Positions 1 through 7,671 of a stretch of DNA of 64,000 bases are shown here, in pieces (the first letter of the stretch is position 1; each line of letters begins with the position of its first letter). The notes beneath the pieces were generated by a model. The model did no database searches. It was given only the letters and a program-made list of their open reading frames with translations, and was not told the origin of the DNA. Made by a program: the position numbers and the translations under genes. This DNA comes from Oceanidesulfovibrio indonesiensis (GTDB lineage: Bacteria; Desulfobacterota; Desulfovibrionia; Desulfovibrionales; Desulfovibrionaceae), in NCBI RefSeq assembly GCF_007625075.1, contig NZ_QMIE01000001.1, forward strand, positions 186,001-250,000, given 5' to 3'.

Positions 1-37
1 AAAGTTCTCGCAGCGAAAGCAAAGAGATATTTTACGT

Positions 38-101
38 CGGTCTCGGTTTCAAAGGCGGCCGCGGCGCGCAGGGCGCGCCTGGTTCCTGACGTCCGAGACC
101 G
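38..101. repeat. Inverted repeat in the yebC leader
   Basis: CGGTCTCGG at 38-46 is the exact reverse complement of CCGAGACCG at 93-101, and the DNA between them contains a second GC-only inverted repeat (GGCGCGC / GCGCGCC around 73-89). It lies just before the ribosome binding site of yebC. It could be the terminator of a gene outside the window or a folded 5' leader. There is no T-run after it, so a simple intrinsic terminator is not clearly supported. Confidence 0.4.
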
Positions 102-117
102 TTTCAGGAGGATACGC

Positions 118-867
118 ATGGCAGGACACAGCAAGTGGAAGAACATCATGCATCGCAAGGGCCGCCAGGATGCCAAGAAAGGCAAGCAGTTCACCAAGGC
201 GGCCAAAGAGATCATCATTGCGGCCCGCGCCGGCGGGGGCGATCCGGACATGAACCCGCGGCTGCGGGCGGCCATCGCCGCGGCCAAGCAGGTGAACCTT
301 CCCAAAGACAAGATCGACAACGCCATCAAGAAAGGCACCGGCGAGATCGAGGGCGAGAACTACGAAGAGGTCACCTACGAGGGCTACGGCCCCGGCGGCG
401 TGGCCCTGCTCGTGGAGTGCGCCACGGACAACCGCAACCGCACTGTCTCCGAGGTGCGCCACGCTTTCACCAAACACGGTGGCAACCTCGGTGAGAACGG
501 CAGCGTGAGCTGGATGTTCGACCGCAAGGGCGTGTTCACCTTTCCCAAGGACCGGTTCGGCGAAGTTCAACTCATGGAAGTCGGTCTGGAAGCCGGCGCC
601 GAGGATGTTGTTGACGACGGCGACGCCTGGACCGTGCACAGCGCGCCTGAAGATTTCGAGACCCTGCGCGAGGCTTTCGAGGAAGCGGGGCTCATACCTG
701 AGAATGCCGAGACGTCCATGGTTCCGCAGACCACCGTGGATGTGGACGCGGATAACAGCCGCAAGCTCATGAAGCTCATCGACATGCTGGACGAACTGGA
801 CGACGTGCAGAACGTGCACGGCAACTTCGACATCTCCGACGAAGTCATGGCCGAGATGGAAGGGTAG
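118..867 (+). CDS. yebC: YebC/TACO1 family protein
   Basis: This 249-residue protein belongs to the YebC/TACO1 family, usually annotated as a transcriptional regulator; members have also been linked to translation of proline-rich stretches. The start [10 protein letters not shown] and the following [14 protein letters not shown] segment are the family signature, and the length is normal. The ATG has a good ribosome binding site (caggagg). It precedes ruvC by 107 bases in the common yebC-ruvC-ruvA-ruvB order, which suggests co-expression with Holliday junction processing. The family call is firm; the molecular role is inferred from relatives. Confidence 0.95.
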   Translation: MAGHSKWKNIMHRKGRQDAKKGKQFTKAAKEIIIAARAGGGDPDMNPRLRAAIAAAKQVNLPKDKIDNAIKKGTGEIEGENYEEVTYEGYGPGGVALLVECATDNRNRTVSEVRHAFTKHGGNLGENGSVSWMFDRKGVFTFPKDRFGEVQLMEVGLEAGAEDVVDDGDAWTVHSAPEDFETLREAFEEAGLIPENAETSMVPQTTVDVDADNSRKLMKLIDMLDELDDVQNVHGNFDISDEVMAEMEG

Positions 868-974
868 GGTCGGTCCTGCTTCCATAATGCAGGGAATATT
901 GGTCCGGCCGAACGCGGCGCGCCTGTGGTGCTGGTGCGTGGTTATGCCGGAAAAAGACGAGGAACAAAGATGCC

Positions 975-1502
975 ATGGCGGAAGTCGTTGTCCTGGGCAT
1001 AGACCCCGGCACCAGGTGCACAGGCTACGGCGTGGTGCGCGAGGTCTCCGGCCAGGCCACGCTGGTGGCTGCCGGCGCCATACGCCCGCCTTCCAAAGCG
1101 GCCATGGCCGTGCGACTGGGCGAGATTTTCCAGGGCATAGCCCTCGTCATTCAGAAGTACGGGCCACACGAGGTGGCTATGGAAGAAGTCTTCACGCACA
1201 AGAACGTGTCCTCCGCGCTCAAGCTGGGGCAGGCGCGCGGCGCCGCCATGGCGGCCTGCGCGGTGCACGGGCTGGAGGTGCAGGGCTACAACCCCATGGC
1301 GGTGAAGAAGAGCATTGTGGGCACAGGCCGCGCGGACAAGCACCAGGTTGCCTACATGGTGGCCCAGGTGCTCGGCTCCAAGGCCCGGCAGGAATGCGAG
1401 TCCTGGCCTGCGGACGTGACTGACGCCCTGGCCATGGCCGTATGTCATCTGAACTCCCGGCGGCTGGCAAAGCTCGTCGGCGCGGTGGACGGCATGCCGT
1501 GA
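975..1502 (+). CDS. ruvC: Holliday junction endonuclease RuvC
   Basis: RuvC cuts Holliday junctions symmetrically during recombination repair, acting with RuvA and RuvB. The 175-residue protein has the expected length. It shows the RNase H-like acidic residues: GIDPGT near residue 9, MEEVF near 67, and DVTDALA near 147. The start MAEVVVLGIDPG follows a GAGGAA ribosome binding site. An ATG six bases upstream in the same frame (969) is possible but adds only two residues. It sits 74 bases before ruvA and is probably in the same transcript. Confidence 0.96.
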   Translation: MAEVVVLGIDPGTRCTGYGVVREVSGQATLVAAGAIRPPSKAAMAVRLGEIFQGIALVIQKYGPHEVAMEEVFTHKNVSSALKLGQARGAAMAACAVHGLEVQGYNPMAVKKSIVGTGRADKHQVAYMVAQVLGSKARQECESWPADVTDALAMAVCHLNSRRLAKLVGAVDGMP

Positions 1503-1576
1503 GCCCCGGACGCGGCCACGGCCGTTCGAGATTTTCCAAACAGCGGACCGCCACGGGCCGCCCGGACCCAATAGCC

Positions 1577-2173
1577 ATGATAGCCTATCTGGAAGGACGA
1601 CTTCTCGACACAAGCGAAAACTCCCTGGTCATCGTCACCGAGGGCGGGGTGGGGTACGAGCTGTACGCCCCGGTGCCGCTCCTTTCCCGTTTGCCCGCGC
1701 GGGGCGAACATCTCAACATGCACGTGCAGACCATCGTGCGCGAGGACGCCATCGAGCTGTACGGGTTCGAGGACCGGGAGTCGCGCAAGCTTTTCGCTCT
1801 GCTCATCTCCATCTCCAAGCTCGGCCCCAAGACCGGTCTCGCCATACTCTCCATGTTTTCGCCGGACGACCTGCGGCGCATTGTGGCGGATGAGGACGTG
1901 ACGGCGCTCACTCGCGTGCCGGGCATCGGCAAGAAGACCGGACAACACATCTTTCTGGAGCTCAAGTACAAGCTCAAGGACACGGTGGGCGACCTGCACC
2001 CGACAGGCCCGGTCGGCAGCGTGCTGCGCGATGCGGTGGCGGGATTGGTAAACCTGGGGTATTCCGAGGAGGAAGCTCGCTCGGCCGTGGAGGAATCCCT
2101 GGCCGAGGATGACGAACTGGACGTGGCAGAGGCCCTGCGCGCCGCCCTGAAACGGCTGGCCGCCAAACGATAA
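1577..2173 (+). CDS. ruvA: Holliday junction branch migration protein RuvA
   Basis: RuvA binds four-way junctions and loads the RuvB motor. The start chosen is the ATG giving MIAYLEGRLL, the normal family N-terminus; the open frame extends further upstream but that part resembles no RuvA. The 198-residue product shows the OB-fold N-terminus, the helix-hairpin-helix region (ISKLGPKTGLAIL and VPGIGKKTGQHIFLELK, residues about 75-130), and a C-terminal UBA-like domain (LVNLGYSEEEA) that contacts RuvB. ruvC lies just upstream and ruvB follows after 167 bases. Confidence 0.96.
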   Translation: MIAYLEGRLLDTSENSLVIVTEGGVGYELYAPVPLLSRLPARGEHLNMHVQTIVREDAIELYGFEDRESRKLFALLISISKLGPKTGLAILSMFSPDDLRRIVADEDVTALTRVPGIGKKTGQHIFLELKYKLKDTVGDLHPTGPVGSVLRDAVAGLVNLGYSEEEARSAVEESLAEDDELDVAEALRAALKRLAAKR

Positions 2174-2340
2174 CAGGCTGTTGGAACGCACACGCTGGCT
2201 GCGTAAATTCGAAAAGTTCAAGCCCTCGCGTGTTTCTGATGCGCGACCATGCACTTTTCAAGCGCCTGTCAGTATGTTTTTTTTGATGGCTGTCGGAAGA
2301 AGTCTTCTTCAGTAATCTGAGGGGACGCACCGGAATTTTC

Positions 2341-3327
2341 ATGACAGAGCGCATGCCTCCTGAGAACATGCCCGGCAAGGCGCCGGGGGACGAAAGCATC
2401 CGGCCGCAGCGCCTCGGGGAGTTCATCGGCCAGGATGACCTGCGCTCGAACCTGGCCGTCTATCTCCAGGCGGCCAAGGATCGCCGCCAGGCCATGGACC
2501 ATGTGCTGTTCTACGGCAATCCGGGCCTGGGAAAAACCACGCTGGCGCAGATCATGGCCTCGGAGCTGGGCGTGAACATCGTGCCCACCTCCGGCCCGGT
2601 GCTGGAGCGCGGCGGCGACCTCGCGGCCATCCTCTCCAATCTCGGGGCGCGGGACATCCTCTTTGTGGACGAGATCCACCGCATGCCGGCGGCCGTGGAG
2701 GAGATCCTCTATCCGGCCATGGAGGACTTCAAGCTCGACCTGGTCATCGGGCAGGGGCCTGCGGCCCGCACCGTGAAGATCGAGCTGGAGCCGTTCACCC
2801 TTGTCGGCGCCACCACCCGGCTGGGGCTGCTCACCTCGCCGCTGCGCGACCGCTTCGGCGTAATTCTGCGGCTGGAGTTCTATGCGCCGGAGGAACTGGC
2901 GCAGATCGTGCGGCGCGCAGCCGCTATCCTCTGCATCGAAATCACGGACGACGGTGCGCTGGAGATAGGCCGCCGGGCGCGGGGCACGCCGCGAATCGCT
3001 AACAGACTGCTGCGCCGGGTGCGGGACTTCGCCTGCGTGCACGGCAGCGGCCTGGTGGATGCCGAAGCGGCGTCCCAGGCTCTGGGCCGCATGGACGTGG
3101 ACGAATACGGGCTCGACCAGATGGACCGCAAGATACTCGAAGTCCTCATCCACCACTACGGCGGCGGCCCTGTGGGCGTGAAGACCATAGCCGTGGCCTG
3201 TTCCGAGGAAGTGCGCACGATCGAGGAAATCTACGAGCCATTCCTCATCCAGCGCGGATTCATCAAGCGCACGCCGCGAGGCCGGGTGGCAACGGCGCGC
3301 GCCTACAAGCACCTGAACATCTTCTAG
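2341..3327 (+). CDS. ruvB: Holliday junction branch migration ATPase RuvB
   Basis: RuvB is the AAA+ motor of the RuvABC resolvasome. The 328-residue protein has Walker A ([11 protein letters not shown], near residue 60), Walker B (LFVDEIHR, near 108), the sensor segment GATTRLGLL and the arginine-containing LRDRFG, then a winged-helix end ([14 protein letters not shown]). The start at 2341 has only a weak, distant purine-rich stretch (GAGGGG about 19 bases upstream). In-frame ATGs at 2353 and 2371 would remove only the poorly conserved N-terminus. thyX follows 9 bases after the stop. Confidence 0.96.
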   Translation: MTERMPPENMPGKAPGDESIRPQRLGEFIGQDDLRSNLAVYLQAAKDRRQAMDHVLFYGNPGLGKTTLAQIMASELGVNIVPTSGPVLERGGDLAAILSNLGARDILFVDEIHRMPAAVEEILYPAMEDFKLDLVIGQGPAARTVKIELEPFTLVGATTRLGLLTSPLRDRFGVILRLEFYAPEELAQIVRRAAAILCIEITDDGALEIGRRARGTPRIANRLLRRVRDFACVHGSGLVDAEAASQALGRMDVDEYGLDQMDRKILEVLIHHYGGGPVGVKTIAVACSEEVRTIEEIYEPFLIQRGFIKRTPRGRVATARAYKHLNIF

Positions 3328-3336
3328 GAGGCGTAC

Positions 3337-4065
3337 ATGCCCGCTGTCGAAAGCCGGGTGGAGCTTCTTGCCCATACACCGGACGCGCTCTCGCTGATCT
3401 ACGCCGCCTTCCGGCAGTGCTACCATAAGGGCTTTGTGGGCGACATGTGGCCCAAGCTGCTGGCCGGCGAGGTGGACAAGGCCAAGCAGGCCGAGTTCGT
3501 CTCCAGCGTGCTGGAATCAGGCCATACGAGCCCCATAGAACACGTCTCCTTCACCTTCGCCATCGAGGGCGTTTCCCGCGCCCTGACCCACCAGCTGGTG
3601 CGCCACAGGCTCGCCTCCTACTCCCAACAGAGCCAGCGCTACGTGGACGGCAGCGATTTCGACTACATCCTGCCGCCGCACATCGCCCGCATCCCGGAGG
3701 CCAAGGAACGGTTCGAGCGGTTCCTCGACGAGGTGGGCAGCGCCTACCGGGATCTGAAATCGATACTCGAAGAGAATGGCCGTAAGGGACCGAAGGCCAA
3801 CGAGGACGCGCGATTCGTGCTGCCGCAGGCCGCGGAGTCCAAGATCGTGGTGACCATGAACTGCCGGACGCTCATCAACTTCTTCGAGCAGCGCTGCTGC
3901 ATGCGCGCGCAGTGGGAAATTCGCGACATGGCCATGAAGATGCTCGCCCTGGTTCGCGAGGTGCTGCCCGCGATCTTCGATGTGGCCGGCGCCAAGTGCG
4001 AGCGTCTGGGCTACTGCCCTGAAGGCGAGAAGTTCAGCTGCGGGCGCTACCCAACGCGCGACTAG
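3337..4065 (+). CDS. thyX: FAD-dependent thymidylate synthase ThyX
   Basis: ThyX methylates dUMP to dTMP using methylene-tetrahydrofolate and reduced FAD, replacing ThyA in many anaerobes. The ThyX signature is visible as RHRLASYSQQSQRY (residues about 88-101), which contains the RHRx7S flavin/substrate motif. A second conserved block, RTLINFFEQRCC, lies near residue 180. The 242-residue length fits. A strong ribosome binding site (aggaggcgtac) precedes the ATG and the gene is 9 bases after ruvB, so it is probably transcribed with the ruv genes. Confidence 0.96.
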   Translation: MPAVESRVELLAHTPDALSLIYAAFRQCYHKGFVGDMWPKLLAGEVDKAKQAEFVSSVLESGHTSPIEHVSFTFAIEGVSRALTHQLVRHRLASYSQQSQRYVDGSDFDYILPPHIARIPEAKERFERFLDEVGSAYRDLKSILEENGRKGPKANEDARFVLPQAAESKIVVTMNCRTLINFFEQRCCMRAQWEIRDMAMKMLALVREVLPAIFDVAGAKCERLGYCPEGEKFSCGRYPTRD

Positions 4066-4089
4066 GGCCTGTCTCGCCAGGACGGGCCT
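4066..4089 (+). terminator. Possible hairpin terminator after thyX
   Basis: GGCCTGTC (4066-4073) can pair with GACGGGCC (4081-4088) across a 7-base loop, with one G-U pair, directly at the thyX stop codon. No T-run follows, so this may be a weak or factor-dependent terminator or an mRNA 3' stabiliser. Confidence 0.35.
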
Positions 4090-4932
4090 CCTGTGCCTGA
4101 AGCCTCATATGCCCTGGTACGTCGTCACGACTGCCGGGGGGCTTGTTGTGCGTTCTCCATGCGGGAGCGCCCTGTATTTCCACTGCGTACGGCGCTCATG
4201 GTTGAGGTCCATAGCTCCCGTGGCATTGTCCGGACGGCATGCTGCGGCATTGAATACAACCGCCCGTAATTGCGCATTGTAGCCGGTCCGACGTCATATC
4301 CCGCCACATTTCAGACACTGCCGATATGGTTTCCCTCAGGTGTTGAAGTCGGGAGATCAATGGGTTTCTGCTCTCCAGTGCTCCAAAAAGTACCCGGCTA
4401 CTCCTGTTGTTCTGCCGGGAGTTACCCAAAGCCCTGCATCGGTTTTGATCTTTAGTTTCAACTGTCTGGTTTTACTTGTTTTGTCACACTGTCTGAGTTG
4501 TGCCTCGTTTTTCCAGCGTGTGCCCGGAGTGTGCGAACTGGCTGGCGCCGTGAAACGCAGGCTCCGTGCGGTCACCTAACCTGTGCGGCAAAACCACTGT
4601 GCGTTGGCGCACTATCTCACAGCATAAAGGCATGCATTGGGTTGCGAGGGGTCGAGAAAAATAAAAGTATCGTGAGTAATATTGAGAAAAATGAATTTTA
4701 TATTGTGGAAAAAGAATTCCACAACTGTGGTCAAAATGGGTGCGAGGGTATGGAAATCCTTGTATCTTAAGAATTCGTAATACTCGAAGCGCGGCAAAGA
4801 CTGACAGTTTTCTTTTTTTATTGCAGTAGGTTGGTTGTATTTCAGCCTTGGGAAAAACCAGCACCGCTCTCTGACATAGGACTGCCATAATCCGCCTTGT
4901 CTGTCCCCGGCGAGAACTGTAGAACCCCTCGC
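4090..4932. other. Long non-coding stretch upstream of dnaA
   Basis: About 840 bases with no convincing gene; short open frames here lack ribosome binding sites and recognisable sequence. Composition drops from GC-rich to clearly AT-rich around 4660-4720 and again around 4805-4830. It contains the CCACA-core cluster listed separately and must hold the dnaA promoter. Its position before a dnaA gene makes an origin or a DnaA-controlled promoter the natural hypotheses. Confidence 0.6.
4655..4732. promoter_or_regulatory. dnaA: Candidate DnaA box cluster / origin-like element
   Basis: An AT-rich tract (4660-4704) runs into an inverted repeat TTGTGGAA (4703-4710) / TTCCACAA (4717-4724), followed by a third TGTGG core at 4726-4730. 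The reverse complement of 4704-4712 reads TTTTCCACA, which fits the relaxed DnaA box TTWTNCACA. The other two cores deviate at two positions. Three cores within 27 bases, next to AT-rich DNA and about 200 bases before the dnaA start, suggest DnaA binding for initiation or autoregulation. Confidence 0.45.
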
Positions 4933-6327
4933 ATGGATACGCGTTGGCAAGAAATCTCCGATATTCTCCAGAATTCGATCAATCCGGGGCTCTTTACCGT
5001 TTGGATCAAGCCCCTGAAGGCTGAGGTCTCCGACAAGGAGTTGACCCTTATCGCACCCAACGAGTTCGTGGCTGTCTGGGTTCGCGACAGGCTCAAGAAC
5101 GAGATAAAGGAAGCAGCGCAGACGGTGCTCGGCGTGGTGCCTTCCATAACAGTTCTGGCAGACCGCAGCAGGGTCTCCGACAATGGTTCTGGCAAACCCA
5201 AACCGTCTCCCATCGTCGGTCGGCCCGTGCGGGCGCGGCAGGTTCCGCTGCCTATCGAGTCGCCGCCTGCGGGGCAGTTTTCCTACAAGTGGAAGTTCTC
5301 CTTTTCCGATTTTGTGGTCGGTCCGTCCAACGAGCTGGCGTACGCCGCGGCCAAGGGGCTGTGTGAAAAGACCATAGGCGCGGATCAGCTTTTTTTGAGC
5401 TCCACCCCCGGCCTTGGCAAGACGCATCTGCTGCAGGCGCTGGGCCAGACCCTGAGCACGGTATGCAACAAGAAGCATCCGCGCATCGAGTACCTGAGCG
5501 GCGAGGAGTTCGCCAGGCGCTGGCTCGGCGCCATGCAGGCCAAGCAGCTGGAAAGCTTCAAGAACCGATACCGCGACAATGTGGACATTCTGTTGCTTGA
5601 GGACATCCACTTCTTCCAGGGCAAGCAGAAGATGCAGGATGAACTGCTCTGCACCATCCGCTCGCTGCAGGATCGCGGCGCCAAGGTGGTGTTCTCCAGC
5701 TCGTTCCTGCCGCGCGAGCTCAAGGACGTGGACAGCCAGCTGGCCTCGCGCTTCTGCTCCGGGTTCCTCGCCGTCATCGACAAACCGGACTTCGAGACCA
5801 GAAGGCGCATCCTTTTGAAGAAGTCTGAAATATTTGAGTATCCGATTTCGGACAATGTGGCGTCGCTTCTTGCGGACAGGCTTGTCGCGGATGTGCGCCA
5901 GCTCGAAAGCTGTCTGCAGAATCTCATCCTCAAGGCGAAACTTCTCAACCAGACCATCACCTCGGAGCTGGCCGAGCAAGTCCTGGGTAATTACGCCCCG
6001 CAGGACATGCAGCTCAACCTGGAAGCGATCGTCGAGTTCATCTGCAGAAGTTACGACCTTTCCGAATCGGATCTCAATTCCCGCAGCCGGCAGCGCCGTA
6101 CCGTCCAGGCCCGCAACACGGCCTTCTTCCTGGCCAGGAAGTACACGGAACTTTCCCTGAAGGACATCGGCAACCGGTTCAACCGCAGGCATTCCACCGT
6201 GCTCAAGGGCATTTCCAACGTGGAGCGGGAGATGCAGCTGCAAACCCCGCTCGGTCGGCAGCTCAAGCACACTGTGGATCTTGCGAGCCGTTACGGCGCG
6301 CAGGTTTCTGCGACTCCACCAGAGTAG
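4933..6327 (+). CDS. dnaA: DnaA family replication initiator, divergent
   Basis: The 464-residue protein has the DnaA architecture: N-terminal domain I (WQEISDILQNSINPGLFTVW), a variable linker, an AAA+ domain with Walker A (TPGLGKTHLLQALG) and box VII arginine (LASRFCSGF), and a C-terminal domain IV. Walker B reads LLLEDIHFF where the family usually has DD. The DNA-recognition segment reads RRHSTVLKGI where E. coli has RDHTTVLHA. dnaN and gyrB do not follow; the next gene is convergent 2 bases away. These points fit either a relocated primary initiator or a second DnaA paralogue. Some Desulfovibrio genomes carry two dnaA genes, as I recall. The start MDTRWQ was chosen over an upstream ATG at 4897 that adds an unconserved 12 residues. 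Confidence 0.88.
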   Translation: MDTRWQEISDILQNSINPGLFTVWIKPLKAEVSDKELTLIAPNEFVAVWVRDRLKNEIKEAAQTVLGVVPSITVLADRSRVSDNGSGKPKPSPIVGRPVRARQVPLPIESPPAGQFSYKWKFSFSDFVVGPSNELAYAAAKGLCEKTIGADQLFLSSTPGLGKTHLLQALGQTLSTVCNKKHPRIEYLSGEEFARRWLGAMQAKQLESFKNRYRDNVDILLLEDIHFFQGKQKMQDELLCTIRSLQDRGAKVVFSSSFLPRELKDVDSQLASRFCSGFLAVIDKPDFETRRRILLKKSEIFEYPISDNVASLLADRLVADVRQLESCLQNLILKAKLLNQTITSELAEQVLGNYAPQDMQLNLEAIVEFICRSYDLSESDLNSRSRQRRTVQARNTAFFLARKYTELSLKDIGNRFNRRHSTVLKGISNVEREMQLQTPLGRQLKHTVDLASRYGAQVSATPPE

Positions 6328-6329
6328 AC

Positions 6330-7085
6330 TCAGAGCAGGGCGAGCTCCATCTTGCCCCAGGCTCCCATCTTCTGCCCGCACTGGACGAAAACACCCTCCA
6401 GGCGCGGTCCCTCCCCCCTGGCCAGCCCTTGGGCGGCCTCCAGAACCTTTTCCACGTCGGCCTCCGCCTTGAGCTCGTTGCACAGGGCGGTGGCCGCTGC
6501 ATCGGCAAAGACGCCGCTGCGGGATCGGGCGACCACGAGATCGCCGCGTCCCAGGCTCAGGGAATGGCCGTACGTCGCCGAGGAGGCGCACAGGGAGACG
6601 GGAAACTCCCCGGCAGAGATGCGGACCCCCAGGGATGCTTCACGCGCAGGATCTGCCAGCAGGGCGATGGTGCGGTCCTTGGTGGATATGAGGTAGGTGT
6701 CGCCGCCGTTTTCCACGAGGACTTCGGAAGATAGCGGCGCCAGGGCGCGGGCCACATGCTCGGCCATTCCGCCGGCCACCGCAGCCATGGGGCCCACGTT
6801 GCAGCACCGGGCGGCCTCGGCCATGGCGCGTATCACGGGGTGGCTCGCTTTCGGCACGTCCACGGGTTCGAGGCTGCGGCCGAAATCCGGGCGGCAGAGG
6901 ATGAAGGCTTTGAGCCGGCTGCGGAGCCCGCGGACTGCAGCCAGGGCTTCATCCGGCAGCGGGCGCGAGGCTACGATGTGGAGGTCGGTTTCCTCCACGA
7001 CCACCTGGAACGCGCACTCGCCGGTTCTGGGGCGGGTGCCTGTACGGTAGGAACGGGCTGGTGCGATGGAATGGGGAAAAGGCAC
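6330..7085 (-). CDS. UPF0280 family protein (ApbE-like superfamily)
   Basis: This 251-residue protein matches the UPF0280 family, distantly related to the ApbE flavin transferase. Visible marks are GPMAAVAGGMAEHVA (about residues 97-111), VENGGDTYL (about 123-131) and the late CGQKMGAWG. The molecular function is not established. It starts with GTG, 35 bases downstream of the LPP20-like gene, and is the last gene of a three-gene minus-strand unit. It ends 2 bases from the convergent dnaA stop codon. It appears cytoplasmic, with no signal peptide. Confidence 0.8.
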   Translation of the reverse strand: MPFPHSIAPARSYRTGTRPRTGECAFQVVVEETDLHIVASRPLPDEALAAVRGLRSRLKAFILCRPDFGRSLEPVDVPKASHPVIRAMAEAARCCNVGPMAAVAGGMAEHVARALAPLSSEVLVENGGDTYLISTKDRTIALLADPAREASLGVRISAGEFPVSLCASSATYGHSLSLGRGDLVVARSRSGVFADAAATALCNELKAEADVEKVLEAAQGLARGEGPRLEGVFVQCGQKMGAWGKMELALL

Positions 7086-7120
7086 TCTCGGGTCCGGGCG
7101 GCCGGTTGCAGGTCGAAAAA

Positions 7121-7639
7121 TTACCGGGGCCGATTCATCATGGGCATTCGAATTTCGGTGGAAGGCTCCAGGGGAGTAATGGCCAGGGGCAGCTGTTTCC
7201 GAAGCTCGCTCGGAAGTTCCGCGCTGATCGTGACCCGGCAGGTCCGCGGCTCCACCATGACCTCTTCATCCACGGTTACGGGGCCGAGCGCTCCTGCAGA
7301 GTTGACGCGGGACATGTCCGTTTCCACGGCATAGTTCTGAACCACGGTCGAGGAATCGAGGTTGAGCCCGTGTGCGAGTTCAACCAGTTTGCGACGGGCA
7401 TCGAGTTCGGCAGCCAGGCACGCCGACCGGCGGATGGTTTCCGGCTCGGTGAACCGTTCGGCTGCTACGCCAGTGCCCAGTGCGGCAAGGCGTCCACGCA
7501 GGGTATCCACATGGGCGTAGTGAGGCAATGCCTCGGAACCATTGCCGGCCGATTGATGTTCGACGTTCTGCGCCGGAAGCGATGCTGCGGAAAAAAGGCT
7601 CAGAAAAAGCACGGAGGACAGGATGAGGAAGAATTTCAT
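7121..7639 (-). CDS. Secreted LPP20-like domain protein
   Basis: The start MKFFLILSSVLF gives a clean signal peptide with probable cleavage near SLPA-Q. A farther upstream start would place basic residues unusually far ahead of it. The mature part (about 145 residues) contains ACLAAELDARRKLVELAHG and LDSSTVVQNY followed by a VTISAELP strand. That pattern is typical of LPP20-like envelope proteins. No lipobox cysteine is present, so it should be periplasmic rather than a lipoprotein. It lies 32 bases downstream of the signalling gene and 35 bases upstream of the UPF0280 gene, so the three are probably co-transcribed. Confidence 0.65.
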   Translation of the reverse strand: MKFFLILSSVLFLSLFSAASLPAQNVEHQSAGNGSEALPHYAHVDTLRGRLAALGTGVAAERFTEPETIRRSACLAAELDARRKLVELAHGLNLDSSTVVQNYAVETDMSRVNSAGALGPVTVDEEVMVEPRTCRVTISAELPSELRKQLPLAITPLEPSTEIRMPMMNRPR

Positions 7640-7671
7640 GGCTGTTCGGCCGATGTGCATCCGAGCGGTGT

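Noticed and set aside
4612-6591. 659-codon open frame on the minus strand across dnaA
   Set aside because: It is antisense to dnaA and the UPF0280 end region, shows no domain, and has no ribosome binding site.
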